Positions 54,309 through 63,938 of a stretch of 64,000 nucleotides of DNA are shown in pieces. The stretch is from Coleofasciculus sp. FACHB-1120 (GTDB lineage: Bacteria > Cyanobacteriota > Cyanobacteriia > Cyanobacteriales > FACHB-T130). A program made the position numbers and the translations under genes. The notes under the pieces are model-generated. The model searched no databases, was not told the origin of the DNA, and saw only the letters and a list, made by a program, of their open reading frames with translations. The DNA is taken from positions 1 to 64,000 of the forward strand of contig NZ_JACJTV010000026.1 of the NCBI RefSeq assembly GCF_014698845.1, in the 5' to 3' direction. Numbering within the stretch: position 1 is the stretch's first letter; the number at the start of each line of letters is the position of its first letter.

Positions 54309-56084
54309 TTAACTCAATCCCTTCAAAACATTCAAGAGATTGGTGGCGATTGACATTGCTGTTTGCATATCGGTGTTATTAGCTGGAGCTTTTTGGACAG
54401 TATTGACAAATTGCTCTAATGATGAAATCAGTTGCGTCTGAACTTGCTTAAGGACAGCTTCATCAACAACTTGCTCTGGAGTTTCCTGAGCCGAACCCTG
54501 TGCCAAATTAGAAGGCAAATGCACAGTTTCAATCGTGGGGCGCTCGGTGATCGCATCTTTACTACTACTGACCACTAGCCGGACTGCGGGGTCGCCAATA
54601 ATCGCATAGTTGCGGGCGTCATTGTTAGCCGTCCACATACCAGCCAAACTCTGATTATTGGGAACCGCGCCAAACTTAATATCTTCTAACTCAATGTTGA
54701 GGTCAGAGGAAATTTCGGCATAGCGCTCGTCAAAATACTCCACTGCTGATCCGACTGGATGACCTTCCAACAGGCGCTTCACGCTACTTTGAAAAACTGC
54801 TATCTGCCTGCGATCTGCACTAGAACCGCGAATATCTGAACTAGAGAAAGAACAACCCCAAGCTCGATCGACATGACCGATGACAGCGAGGGCACCTCCC
54901 TTGGGATGGCTCAGGAGTTTCTGCGGCAAGCGGGCAAGAAACGGGTACGGCGCAATGTCTGGTCGTTCGGAAAGAAATTTAGAGTGACCGTCGAATTCAT
55001 CCTTTTGGGGGCAGCCAGCACCATAGCAGGCAAAGTGAAAAGCAATCATCCCTAACAGCCGTGCTTGTTCGCTAATATCATCCCCAGAAAAGTAAAAATC
55101 TTCCGGAATCGGTTTTCGTCCCCATTGACGACCCGGCCAGTCTTGGCACAGCAATGCGCCTTGGTGGGGTATCTGTCGCGGATCTCCATTGGGAAAACCC
55201 ATACCGTGACTGGCAGTGAACAGCAAACTAGGCGTTTCGCTGCCTCCTAGCAGCTGTCCCAGACGCGCTTTGGTTGCCTCTTCTTTTATAATCGTTTTCA
55301 CATCCCAGTTGGAATGTTCCTCAACAACCCATTCAGATAACGGCTGAATCAGGTCTTGAGTGCTGAGATTAGTGGCAGCATCTCCTGGGTTGCACACACC
55401 GAAAAAGGCCGCGCTAGGGGATAGGGATAAATTGCCAGTTTCAGCTTCTACTACACTGTGAGCGTACTGCGCGTATTCCTGTAGCGTATCAAAGTAAATG
55501 CGACCTATTGCGTACTGAACGCTAAGCTGGGACTGAAAGCGATAGGGAATGGTTACTGGATCTCCAACAATCAGCAGGTAGTAGGGCATTTTATCCGGAT
55601 CGGCAGGACCTGGCCCTACTCCCTGACGTGCCAAGAAATTCTTTTTTGACTCGTACTGATTTTTTGCCTTGTCGTAACGATAGCCTTGGGTACCTTTGTA
55701 TTCCTGATAGTAATGCTCGTGCTGTTGAGTCGCTTGCTGTTTGCGATGATCTAATAGCTCGCTGAGCGCCTCTCGAATTGCCGGATCGGCATCGTAAGCA
55801 AAGATTACTCCCCAACCTGTTTCTGCGAGGTTTTTGGGGTCTACTCCCTCTATAGGAGCAAAATCAGGCTCTTCTTTTTGTCGCTTTTTTAGCTCGATAT
55901 CTTCTAGATTGTCTGGATCGAATTCTTCGCCTTGAGCAAACTTAGATACTTGCTCTGCGCTCAAAGGAGGTAGCAAATAATCGCCGCTTGCTCCATCAAT
56001 TCCATTGAAGAATAGCAGGTCTTCAGACATCTCTTTGGTTCCTGGTTGGTTGGGCGAATAATAACAATTTAATTTTTGAGTCAA
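54309..56084 (-). CDS. Caspase-fold (C25/gingipain-like) cysteine peptidase
   Basis: 591 residues, no signal peptide. The central region has the clan-CD layout: YLLIVGDPVTIPYRFQ, AIGRIYFDTL, AAFFGVCNPGD, catalytic His in LFTASHGMGFP (H293) and Cys in FHFACYGAGCP (C353), then GGALAVIGHVDRAWG and IIGDPAVRLVV near the end. This arrangement resembles C25 peptidases more than CHAT or C14. The ~150-residue N-terminal extension and C-terminal helix are unassigned. It follows the hydrolase gene by 91 bases on the same strand and faces the CHAT-STAND gene. A likely downstream protease of that locus, by inference. Confidence 0.75.
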   Translation of the reverse strand: MTQKLNCYYSPNQPGTKEMSEDLLFFNGIDGASGDYLLPPLSAEQVSKFAQGEEFDPDNLEDIELKKRQKEEPDFAPIEGVDPKNLAETGWGVIFAYDADPAIREALSELLDHRKQQATQQHEHYYQEYKGTQGYRYDKAKNQYESKKNFLARQGVGPGPADPDKMPYYLLIVGDPVTIPYRFQSQLSVQYAIGRIYFDTLQEYAQYAHSVVEAETGNLSLSPSAAFFGVCNPGDAATNLSTQDLIQPLSEWVVEEHSNWDVKTIIKEEATKARLGQLLGGSETPSLLFTASHGMGFPNGDPRQIPHQGALLCQDWPGRQWGRKPIPEDFYFSGDDISEQARLLGMIAFHFACYGAGCPQKDEFDGHSKFLSERPDIAPYPFLARLPQKLLSHPKGGALAVIGHVDRAWGCSFSSSDIRGSSADRRQIAVFQSSVKRLLEGHPVGSAVEYFDERYAEISSDLNIELEDIKFGAVPNNQSLAGMWTANNDARNYAIIGDPAVRLVVSSSKDAITERPTIETVHLPSNLAQGSAQETPEQVVDEAVLKQVQTQLISSLEQFVNTVQKAPANNTDMQTAMSIATNLLNVLKGLS

Positions 56085-56175
56085 ACAGATAAAAACCCCA
56101 AAAACCTTTAAAGCAGGGACTTTCTGAGTTTCTATCCGTTCTCGCAGGCAAATAAATTTGGTCTAACCCTAGCGG

Positions 56176-57510
56176 TTACATGGGATAAGCTGCCGACCAT
56201 ACCGCATGAGCGACTTCTGGCTTGGCAATGTCGCAATGGGCACCACTGGTTGGTCCTCCCAGCTCTACGTTACAAATAAACTTGCCGCTTTCTAGGTTGT
56301 AGATTTTGCCCGGTTTAAAATCATAAGAGGCATCGCAGGGGAGCATATCCGTGTTTTCCGCTCCCAGGTCATCTCCGCCTAGACCAAAGCTGCCAATTCC
56401 ACCATATTTAGGCAATTGACCGGGGGCAAAGTCCACACTACTAAAGACAATCTTTCCAGCCAGGGGGTACATCTTGCCGACTGCATAGTCGAACTCAGAT
56501 TGGGTCGTAACGATCGGACCAGCGACTTTACCTTGAGCGATGATTGAGTGAAAGTAACCAGGATGATTGCGTTCGTATGAAATCTTTGAACAGTAAGACC
56601 AGAGCGATACAGCTCCTTGTACCAACACCAAAGAATCCACTGGGCGGACTAACGTGCCCTTTCCTTGCGAACCGTTCAGGATGGCAGAGACAACAACGCA
56701 TCCAAAGCTGTGACCCATCAGGTGGAACCTCACAGTTGGAGCAGCCTTCTCTTGAAGTGCTTTTAAAAAGTTGAACCCGGCGCTTTCACCGATTTGGCGA
56801 GCGCGATCTTTCATTTTCCAATAAGACAGTAACCTCAGGGGGTTTAAAACCTTATCCAAGACCGAACTACTGTCGATGCTGAAACTTACTGGTTCATCTT
56901 TACTCGCTTCGTAGATGGCTTCTGGATCGAAACCTTCCCAATCCGAACCCGGTGCCCCACCCTCACCTTCGCTACCCAAACCAGCCTCTTGGTTCAACAC
57001 TTGGTAGGCGCTCAGTACCTCTGGCGGTAAGGTATCGGGTGCGCTGTCTTCCATTGCCGACCGGAGAATTATTTGTAGGGCTTGCCGCGCTTCCTCAGTG
57101 TTGGCAATGCGATCGGCATACTCATCGACTAACCGATCAACTGGATCTTCGTCGTTCACGTCAAAGGACACCGAAGAACTTGTCAATTCTTCATCACCCC
57201 AAGGCTTGCTGGGCCAGTGCAGTCCGATGAGTAAGGGACGAAATTCCGGTCGCGCCTGTTTGATTTTTTCAATATCAGCCGTTTGCCCTGCCATTGCGCC
57301 AATCCAGTCGTTGTACTGAGATCGCGCTGCGGGAACGTCACCCAACCACCCGTGGCTCATGATGAATACATCTGTGATTGGTTCGCTAGCCAGCGCTTCC
57401 AAGATTTTTTGGCTCATCAACCCGCCAGATTCATCGCGTTCTTTGCCTGTGGCATCAAAGGATAGCAGGTAATACTTTAAAGAAGTTCCGGCTACTGTTT
57501 CGATTGGCAT
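56176..57510 (-). CDS. Large alpha/beta-hydrolase-fold protein
   Basis: 444 residues. ITDVFIMSHGWLGD (about 45-58) matches the oxyanion region of large lipase-like hydrolases, and VRFHLMGHSFGC gives the nucleophile (S268). An acidic Gly-rich insertion (about 177-193) separates them. The C-terminal ~90 residues are Gly-rich. A triad Asp and His cannot be placed with confidence; HCDIAKPEVAHAVW near the end may supply the His. No signal peptide. First gene of a minus-strand pair with the C25-like peptidase; a lipid-cleaving effector is possible. Confidence 0.75.
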   Translation of the reverse strand: MPIETVAGTSLKYYLLSFDATGKERDESGGLMSQKILEALASEPITDVFIMSHGWLGDVPAARSQYNDWIGAMAGQTADIEKIKQARPEFRPLLIGLHWPSKPWGDEELTSSSVSFDVNDEDPVDRLVDEYADRIANTEEARQALQIILRSAMEDSAPDTLPPEVLSAYQVLNQEAGLGSEGEGGAPGSDWEGFDPEAIYEASKDEPVSFSIDSSSVLDKVLNPLRLLSYWKMKDRARQIGESAGFNFLKALQEKAAPTVRFHLMGHSFGCVVVSAILNGSQGKGTLVRPVDSLVLVQGAVSLWSYCSKISYERNHPGYFHSIIAQGKVAGPIVTTQSEFDYAVGKMYPLAGKIVFSSVDFAPGQLPKYGGIGSFGLGGDDLGAENTDMLPCDASYDFKPGKIYNLESGKFICNVELGGPTSGAHCDIAKPEVAHAVWSAAYPM

Positions 57511-57943
57511 CTATAAATTCCATTCATCAAATATTTCTATCCAAAGCTTGATGTCAATAGCCAAGAACGAACAGCGCTTGTAAAAAAACTTTGCAAAGCC
57601 TTGCTCAGGTAGTACCTATTTCAGTTAGGGTCAGTTCACTGTGAAAGTTGTTTTCAACTGACTGATAGTGCGACTTGCCCCAACCCACTTCTGCTCAGGG
57701 CAGGTGACTCAGCAAGAACGTCGTATCACAAACCTATGTCGTTAGTTTATGTCTGACACATATCCATCTATTGCCCCCTTTTTAACCGGATTGGGGCCTC
57801 GTAAATGTGGCATCAAAGCTGTGAATTGGTATTACTCAACAATTCAATTTCTTGACGGTTACTGCTGAGGGTTACTGGCTGAAGAAGCTCTACAGGATTT
57901 GCCAGCCGAATCCACAAAGTAGCAATTTCCAGCCCTAAAACTA
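57511..57943. other. Gene-free spacer
   Basis: No gene is seen. The sequence next to the NicO remnant appears to be the deletion junction. It also carries the promoter region of the hydrolase-peptidase pair. Confidence 0.4.
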
Positions 57944-58213
57944 CTACTTAAAGGAGCCTAAAAATAGGGCGTGTTTGGGGGTAGTATGGGAACCCACCAA
58001 GTACGCTCCCACAATCGTCTTGCCGTGACCGGGAGAGAGGGCGTGCATTGCACCCCATGCAAACGAGCCAGCGATCGCAATCAGCAAGCTTCCCCCACTA
58101 AGCCACGCTAATCCAGGCGGCATGAATGAAAATGTCTGGTTTTTGGGGCTGAAAATAAAGTTTTGTACCTGTCCGGAATGCAGAATGGTTGCAAGGCAAG
58201 TGCCGGTTGGCAC
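57944..58213 (-). pseudogene. Truncated NicO/RcnA-type nickel-cobalt transporter
   Basis: The 89-codon frame contains the family signature HALSPGHGKTIVGAYLVGS followed by KHALFLG, in the first membrane segments of NicO-family metal exporters. It then ends after three residues; the remaining helices and His-rich loop are absent. Complete members exceed 200 residues. The N-terminal part is also short. Inactivated by deletion. Confidence 0.7.
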
Positions 58214-58353
58214 TCCAGGCAGAAATAGGCGATATGCAACTTTTCAAACACCAATCTGGCGATCGCTCCTGCAATAAGAGAGTCGTGGGATGTCAATAGG
58301 ATAATTGTTACAGTGGTTAAAATCTGGTGTAACTATCCTCGCGTACTCTCATT

Positions 58354-60168
58354 TTGTCTCGTAAAAAATCCCGCAATCAATTCCAAAGCAGGCAAAAGGC
58401 GCATCCCCTCAAGCGTCTGATTGACTATGGACGCAACTATCGCGTTCAAATTTGGCAGGCAAGTGTTTGTTCAATTCTCAATAAAATCTTTGACTTAGCC
58501 CCACCCGCCTTAATCGGTGCAGCAGTGGATGTGGTGGTGAAGCAACAAGACTCGCTAATTGCACAATTTGGAGTCAAAGATATTTTTTGGCAACTCGTCA
58601 TCTTGAGCGTCCTCAGCTTCATCATCTGGACGCTAGAATCTATCTTTGAGTACGCCTATGCCCTGCTTTGGCGCAATCTAGCCCAGGATATTGAACACGA
58701 TTTGCGCCTCAATGCTTACAGCCATATCCAAGAGCTGCAACTGGCTTATTTTGAAGAGCGCAGCACTGGCGGTTTGATGTCTATCCTGAATGACGATATC
58801 AATCAGCTGGAACGCTTTTTGGATCGGGGCGCGAATGAAATCCTTCAAGTAGCGACAACGGTGATAATTATTGGCGGTGCCTTCTTTATTCTGGCTCCCA
58901 GTGTGGCTTGGATGGCGATGCTGCCGATGCCGTTTGTTCTGTGGGGTTCGATTGTCTTTCAGCATCGCCTTGCCCCCCGCTATACTGAGATTCGGGAAAA
59001 AGTCAGTCTGCTCAACAGTCGCCTCTCGAATAATTTGAGCGGGATGACAACGATTAAAAGCTTTGTCACGGAAGACTATGAAGCGAGCAGGATGGCAGTC
59101 GAAAGTGAGGCTTATCGACAAAGTAACCGGAGAGCGATCGCACTTTCGTCCGCTTTTGTCCCTTTGATTCGCATCATTATTTTAGTTGGGTTCACGGCAA
59201 CGCTGTTAATCGGCGGGATGGACGCTGCTGCTGGCAGATTGTCTGTGGGTACTTACAGTGTACTGGTATTCCTAACCCAGCGGTTGCTCTGGCCTTTGAC
59301 AAGATTAGGAGAAACGCTCGATCAATATCAACGGGCAATGGCTTCTACAAATCGGGTAATGAATCTGCTCGATACACCGATTGCAATTCATTCAGGACAC
59401 ATTTCCTTACCCGTCGCTTCAGTGCGGGGTGAAATGGAATTAAAAGATGTCAGTTTTGCCTACAATGGGCGAAATCCAGTCATTCAAAATCTCTCTTTAC
59501 ACATTCCCGCCGGTAAAACAATCGCAATTGTCGGTTCTACTGGATCGGGCAAGAGTACCTTAGTGAAACTGTTGCTGAGGTTGTACGAAATTCAGTCTGG
59601 AACGATGACATTGGATGGGATTGATTTACGCGATTTGAAATTAAGAGATTTGCGTTCCTGTATTGGTTTAGTCAGTCAGGATGTCTTCTTATTTCACGGC
59701 ACGGTGAAAGAAAATATCGCCTACGGCAGTCCTGACGCAACTGAAGCTGAGGTAATAGAAGCGGCTAAAATTGCCGAAGCTCAAGACTTTATCCTGCAAC
59801 TTCCCCAAGGTTACGACACGATTGTCGGTGAGCGGGGGCAAAAGTTGTCAGGTGGGCAAAGACAGCGGATTGCGATCGCGCGTGCGGTTTTGAAAGATCC
59901 GCCGATTCTCATCTTGGATGAAGCCACCTCCGCTGTAGACAATGAGACAGAAGCAGCCATTCAGCGATCGCTCGAACGAATTACCGTCAATCGCACCACG
60001 ATAGCGATCGCTCATCGCCTCTCCACCGTCCGCAATGCTGATTGTATCTATGTCATGGAACAAGGCTTCTTAGTAGAGCAAGGACGACACGAACAACTAT
60101 TAGAAGAACAGGGAATTTATGCCAGCCTTTGGAAAGTGCAGACAGGCATCAAAAATGGAAAAATTTAG
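58354..60168 (+). CDS. ABC-type exporter (fused membrane and ATPase domains)
   Basis: 604 residues with a TTG start. Six membrane helices (about 30-315) precede the ATPase (about 355-600): Walker [11 protein letters not shown]-loop [14 protein letters not shown], signature [14 protein letters not shown], Walker [14 protein letters not shown]-loop IAHRLSTV. This is a half-transporter that works as a dimer, of the MsbA/multidrug type. Substrate unknown. No partner gene adjoins it. Confidence 0.93.
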   Translation: MSRKKSRNQFQSRQKAHPLKRLIDYGRNYRVQIWQASVCSILNKIFDLAPPALIGAAVDVVVKQQDSLIAQFGVKDIFWQLVILSVLSFIIWTLESIFEYAYALLWRNLAQDIEHDLRLNAYSHIQELQLAYFEERSTGGLMSILNDDINQLERFLDRGANEILQVATTVIIIGGAFFILAPSVAWMAMLPMPFVLWGSIVFQHRLAPRYTEIREKVSLLNSRLSNNLSGMTTIKSFVTEDYEASRMAVESEAYRQSNRRAIALSSAFVPLIRIIILVGFTATLLIGGMDAAAGRLSVGTYSVLVFLTQRLLWPLTRLGETLDQYQRAMASTNRVMNLLDTPIAIHSGHISLPVASVRGEMELKDVSFAYNGRNPVIQNLSLHIPAGKTIAIVGSTGSGKSTLVKLLLRLYEIQSGTMTLDGIDLRDLKLRDLRSCIGLVSQDVFLFHGTVKENIAYGSPDATEAEVIEAAKIAEAQDFILQLPQGYDTIVGERGQKLSGGQRQRIAIARAVLKDPPILILDEATSAVDNETEAAIQRSLERITVNRTTIAIAHRLSTVRNADCIYVMEQGFLVEQGRHEQLLEEQGIYASLWKVQTGIKNGKI

Positions 60169-60324
60169 CCGTTTTTTTCTTCTATTCAACCCTCGTGAAC
60201 GAGCTTACCCTAGTCACGAAAATATGTAGACTGCTGCTAAATCAAAGCCTCTCGCCTCCTAGGAGAGAGGTTTGGAGAGAGGTCAAAAATGTACTGCACT
60301 CAACCGAGAACCACTCTATCTTTC

Positions 60325-60828
60325 TCATCCTCTTTCATCGCCTTGCTCATTGAACCTAGCACCGAAGATTTTTAGGCTTCTACGCTGCTGTTCCGTTAAC
60401 CCCATTCCTTTCCCAAAATTGCAATTCTCCACCACCGCACCTGACCATATTGTTTCATTAAGAGTTGCACCCCTCAAATCCGCATTTCTCAAATCTGCTC
60501 CAGTAAAATTGGCAAACAAAAGGTCAGCTTCCAATAAACTGCTTCCCCTCAAATTTGCCCCTGATAAATCACCCCGAATAAAGTTAACTCCATCTAAATT
60601 CAAGTTAGATAAATCCGCTCCCCTGAGCTTAGGGAACTTCACCCGGCTTGTATCTCTAAAAAAATTCATGACGCAAGCTACATTTGGTTCGGTTAACGGC
60701 ATTTTAGTTAAAAAATCAGCATAACGCGCTATCCCCAAGTCTTTGAGGTTCTGCAAGCGTTTTTGGGGATCTTGTGCCAAAAATTGGCTGCAAATAAAAT
60801 GAAGGTCTTGCGTTGGGGCGTTTAGCAT
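60325..60828 (-). CDS. Pentapeptide-repeat protein
   Basis: 167 residues. Residues about 67-130 are pentapeptide repeats of the A(D/N)LXX type (GADLSNLNLDGVNFIRGDLS, GANLRGSSLLEADLLFANFT, GADLRNADLRGATLN), which form a right-handed beta-helix. The N-terminal ~60 residues are helical (KRLQNLKDLGIARYADFL). Cytosolic. Such proteins are abundant in cyanobacteria and mostly uncharacterised. Confidence 0.88.
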   Translation of the reverse strand: MLNAPTQDLHFICSQFLAQDPQKRLQNLKDLGIARYADFLTKMPLTEPNVACVMNFFRDTSRVKFPKLRGADLSNLNLDGVNFIRGDLSGANLRGSSLLEADLLFANFTGADLRNADLRGATLNETIWSGAVVENCNFGKGMGLTEQQRRSLKIFGARFNEQGDERG

Positions 60829-60982
60829 GACTGTCCAGCATGACTTCAGATAAAGGAATCTTAAGATTAAACATCTCTTACTCTAGGCAGATAGTTCCAC
60901 TAACTTTGGGACGATTCCAGAAGAGAATTTTTCCTTCTCACGGTATAAGATTCAACTGGTTTATCGTGGCAAAATTAGGAAT

Positions 60983-61381
60983 ATGAACACTCTTGAACGG
61001 CTCGAAAATCTCAACCACATCCGCAGACTTAGCCGCCTGATGGATAATGCAATCCGAATCCCAGGCATCGGCTTTCGTATTGGTTTAGACCCGATTATTG
61101 GTCTGATACCAGGTGCCGGAGATATCATCAGCACCGGGTTTTCGGCTTACATCATCTATTTAGCTGCCCGCTTCGGCTTACCGCGTGAAATCCTACAAAA
61201 GATGATATTTAATATCGCCTTAGAAGCCACAGTCGGCTCGGTGCCTTTGGTAGGAGACTTATTCGATGCATACTACAAGTCAAATATCCGTAACTTGGCG
61301 CTTTTAGAGCAACATCTTCAGGTGGCTGAACCCGAACTGAATGAAGTCACCCCCCTTCAGACTGTAACGAGCATCAATTGA
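60983..61381 (+). CDS. DUF4112-domain protein
   Basis: 132 residues. The DUF4112 pattern is clear: RRLSRLMDNAIRIPG, FRIGLDPIIGLIPGAGD, and ATVGSVPLVGDLFDAYYKSN. The hydrophobic stretch between (IISTGFSAYIIYLAARFG) suggests membrane association. Function unknown. Convergent with cyclophilin across a palindromic hairpin. Confidence 0.9.
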   Translation: MNTLERLENLNHIRRLSRLMDNAIRIPGIGFRIGLDPIIGLIPGAGDIISTGFSAYIIYLAARFGLPREILQKMIFNIALEATVGSVPLVGDLFDAYYKSNIRNLALLEQHLQVAEPELNEVTPLQTVTSIN

Positions 61382-61390
61382 TAGTAACGC

Positions 61391-61418
61391 AGCCGGAAGG
61401 AAGCGCTTCCTTCCGGCT
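61391..61418. terminator. 28-bp perfect palindrome between convergent genes
   Basis: AGCCGGAAGGAAGC is followed directly by its exact reverse complement. It lies ten bases after the DUF4112 stop and 16 before the cyclophilin stop, so it probably ends transcription from both sides. Confidence 0.7.
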
Positions 61419-61433
61419 AAAAAGCCATTTAGA

Positions 61434-61853
61434 CTATCGTTCAATCTTGACAGAAAGAATTTTGTCTCCCTGACGAATCGCATTGACTACATTCATGTCT
61501 TCAGTTTTACCAAAAACTGTGTGTTGTCCGTCTAAATGGGGTTGAGGAGCGTGGCAAATAAAGAATTGACTCCCACCTGTATTGCGCCCCGCATGAGCCA
61601 TTGATAAACTTCCTGCCTGATGCTTATTTGGGTTAATTTCACAGTTGATTTTGTAACCTGGACCACCTGTTCCCGTTCCCTGCGGACAGCCACCCTGAAT
61701 CATAAAGTTAGGAATGACTCGGTGGAAATTAAGACCGTCGTAAAACCCTTTTTCAGATAAGTCAACAAAATTTTTCACCGTGTTCGGTGCATCTTTGTCA
61801 AACAGCTCCAAATTGATTGTGCCTTTGTCGGTTTCCATAATCGCGCGAGTCAT
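61434..61853 (-). CDS. Cyclophilin-type peptidylprolyl isomerase
   Basis: 139 residues from the ATG of [11 protein letters not shown], preceded by AAGGAG seven bases upstream; the open frame to 62012 is not native. Active-site signatures: [21 protein letters not shown], then [14 protein letters not shown] and LDGQHTVFG (each in part). It speeds proline cis-trans isomerisation in folding proteins. No signal peptide, so cytosolic. Of the shorter bacterial PpiB type. Confidence 0.93.
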   Translation of the reverse strand: MTRAIMETDKGTINLELFDKDAPNTVKNFVDLSEKGFYDGLNFHRVIPNFMIQGGCPQGTGTGGPGYKINCEINPNKHQAGSLSMAHAGRNTGGSQFFICHAPQPHLDGQHTVFGKTEDMNVVNAIRQGDKILSVKIER

Positions 61854-62032
61854 AGTTTCTCCTTTTCTAATCCCTTCGGATGATTGATTGATGTGGCTAG
61901 GAATATGCCACAAACCAACCATTTTAGAATAAAAACACTCTATCTTTACTTTAGCTAATTTTAAAACGGTAATCTCTTTGACACAGATTCGCGCTTCGGA
62001 CGCACGCACCAAGATCGAAGCCTATAGCACAA

Positions 62033-62356
62033 GTGGTACGCTATATGCGAGCGTCCGCTATAAACAGGCTACCCGCTAGTTGGACGCGGAACGAAGCCTG
62101 TCCTGTGCCTCCGGAACTGGCAATTGAGATGATTTCTCCTAACCAAACTATAAAAGAATTTGAAGAGAAGGATAAGGCTTACTTTGATGCGGGTGTGTTA
62201 CGAGTTTGGATTGTCGAGCATGAAAGTTTAAGTATTAGAGTCTTTTCTCGAAATAACACAAGTGAATACACTGATAACACACCAATTATAGACTCCTTAT
62301 TTCCTGGATTGGAAATAACACCAAAACGGTTTTTTGAAGAATCAGAATTAGTTTAA
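62033..62356 (+). pseudogene. Uma2 (DUF820) C-terminal remnant
   Basis: From about 62106 the product reads PPELAIEMISPNQTIKEFEE, KAYFDAGVLRVWIVEHESLS, and PIIDSLFPGLEITPKRFFEE (in part): the catalytic and C-terminal part of Uma2 proteins. The N-terminal half is missing and the first ~25 residues are unrelated. Uma2 proteins have a PD-(D/E)XK nuclease-like fold and are highly copied in cyanobacteria. Truncated, probably inactive. Confidence 0.65.
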
Positions 62357-62399
62357 TTTCCAGTAGCGATCGCTATTGCGTAGAACCTATAAATCTAAA

Positions 62400-63368
62400 C
62401 TAATAAATATTAATTATTTCGGGCATCGCCAGCAGGTTTTTAAATAGCGCTGAAGCTGCCTCAGTATTTTCGTTAGGAGCTAAAAACCTGAAAGCAGAAG
62501 CAGCTAAATAAGACGGATTTTGTTCAAAAGCAATCCAACGCCGTTGCAAAGCCTCAGCCGCTGCGCCAGTCGTATTCGAGCCAGCAAAAATATCGAGGAC
62601 TGTATCTCCTGAATCGGTGAGAAAGTTAATAAAAAACATCGGCAGTTTTTGAGGAAACCGCGCCGGATGTGCAGAAATTCCAACGGCTTTGCAAAGTTGA
62701 ATGTATCGAGAATTGCTTTCAGTATTAGGGATTTGCAACAAGTTGGAAGGTATAGCACCGCCGTTATTAGTCGCAAAACCCGATCCGATATCGTGACCTG
62801 AAGGGCGTGCTTTGGGTTTATAGTATTTTTCAGGATTCTCGTGTAGCTTTTTCATTCGTTCCGAATAAGGAACTAAAACGTTACTCACATTCGCTTTAGG
62901 ATAGTCAGTTTTTGATAGCCACCAGACAGTATTGACAGAATCCTTCGTGCGGATCTTACGTTTATTCACCCATTCAATCGGCGAAGGTAACTTAGAAGGG
63001 TTGTGCCAAAAAAACTCCTCAGCTAAGCGAAAATCTAGCTCATCGCAGAGTTTAATTAAAATCCGGTAATTGTAGAGCGATCGCACTGGACGTTTACTTT
63101 GATAAGCACCCCCAAGATCGAGGACAAAACTTCCCTGCGGTGATAGGATGCGATACACTTTTTGACAGAAGGCAAAAAGCCAATCTATATAGGCTTCCTG
63201 CTCAACATTGCCATAACTCTTTTCGCGTAGCAAAGCAAATGGAGGAGAGGTCATTACTAGATCGATTGAGTCAGATTCAAGACAATCTAGCAATTCAAGC
63301 GAGTCACCAACATAGGCAGCACCGTAATTTGTAGCATACAAAGGTTCCTTTAGATTCATCGCTGCCAT
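62400..63368 (-). CDS. DNA methyltransferase, class beta, probably N4-cytosine type
   Basis: 322 residues. Motif IV is TSPPF (residues 40-44) followed by ALLREKSYGN, and motif I (FxGxG-like) is DIFAGSNTTG near the C-terminus, so the order is the permuted beta class. The SPPF form is typical of N4-cytosine enzymes such as M.PvuII, but N6-adenine activity is not excluded. Central residues (about 150-235) hold the recognition region. No restriction enzyme adjoins it, so it looks like an orphan. Start ATG at 63368 or three codons later. Confidence 0.88.
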   Translation of the reverse strand: MAAMNLKEPLYATNYGAAYVGDSLELLDCLESDSIDLVMTSPPFALLREKSYGNVEQEAYIDWLFAFCQKVYRILSPQGSFVLDLGGAYQSKRPVRSLYNYRILIKLCDELDFRLAEEFFWHNPSKLPSPIEWVNKRKIRTKDSVNTVWWLSKTDYPKANVSNVLVPYSERMKKLHENPEKYYKPKARPSGHDIGSGFATNNGGAIPSNLLQIPNTESNSRYIQLCKAVGISAHPARFPQKLPMFFINFLTDSGDTVLDIFAGSNTTGAAAEALQRRWIAFEQNPSYLAASAFRFLAPNENTEAASALFKNLLAMPEIINIY

Positions 63369-63485
63369 TTTTCACAAATACTTTCAAAACAAATTGTATA
63401 ATTAAATCAATTCTCAGCAAATACAAGCTCTTTGTAGCTTGTAGTACGTTAGAAATAACATAGGCGTAAAGTAAGAGGTCAAAAT

Positions 63486-63938
63486 ATGAACAGAGATAAT
63501 CCAAAAAAGGGAAATAATCAGGAGAAAAATATTGCCTCTCCTTCACCTAGCGAACCAAAACAGGTTCCTCACACGATTGACATAGATGGGAAGCGTCCAA
63601 TCGCGCCAGATAATATTCAGATTGAAGACACTCTTGACGTAGATGGACACCGACCGATTACCTCTAGTAATCTTCAGTTTGAGGACACTCTTGACGTAGA
63701 TGGACACCGACCGATTGATCCAAGCGATATTCAGGTTTGTGAAACCGTGGAAATCGATGGAAAGCGCCCAATTACTTCAAATGATTTTCAGGTTCAGGGC
63801 ACTGTTGACGTAGATGGGCACCGTCCAATTGGCTCTAGCAATCTTCACATTGATGAGACAATGCATATAGCTGGAAACCGCCCAGTTGCTTCAAATAATC
63901 CGGACGATCTTGACATTACAAACGATTACATGGATTAG
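63486..63938 (+). CDS. Protein of six 19-residue DVDGxRPI repeats
   Basis: 150 residues. A polar N-terminus (1-28) precedes six 19-residue units of the form (D/E)T(L/V)D(V/I)DGHRPIxxSN(L/I)Q, at about 29-142. Each unit has the core DG(H/K)RPI, and the last is degenerate (IAGNRPV). The acidic tail ends DITNDYMD. No signal peptide or cysteine cluster except one Cys in unit three. Such units resemble repeats seen in cyanobacterial proteins of unknown function. The rigid spacing suggests a beta-solenoid or a linear array of binding sites. Function unknown. Confidence 0.75.
   Translation: MNRDNPKKGNNQEKNIASPSPSEPKQVPHTIDIDGKRPIAPDNIQIEDTLDVDGHRPITSSNLQFEDTLDVDGHRPIDPSDIQVCETVEIDGKRPITSNDFQVQGTVDVDGHRPIGSSNLHIDETMHIAGNRPVASNNPDDLDITNDYMD

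Noticed and set aside
58678-59121. 147-codon antisense frame inside the ABC exporter
   Set aside because: Shadow of the membrane-domain coding sequence.
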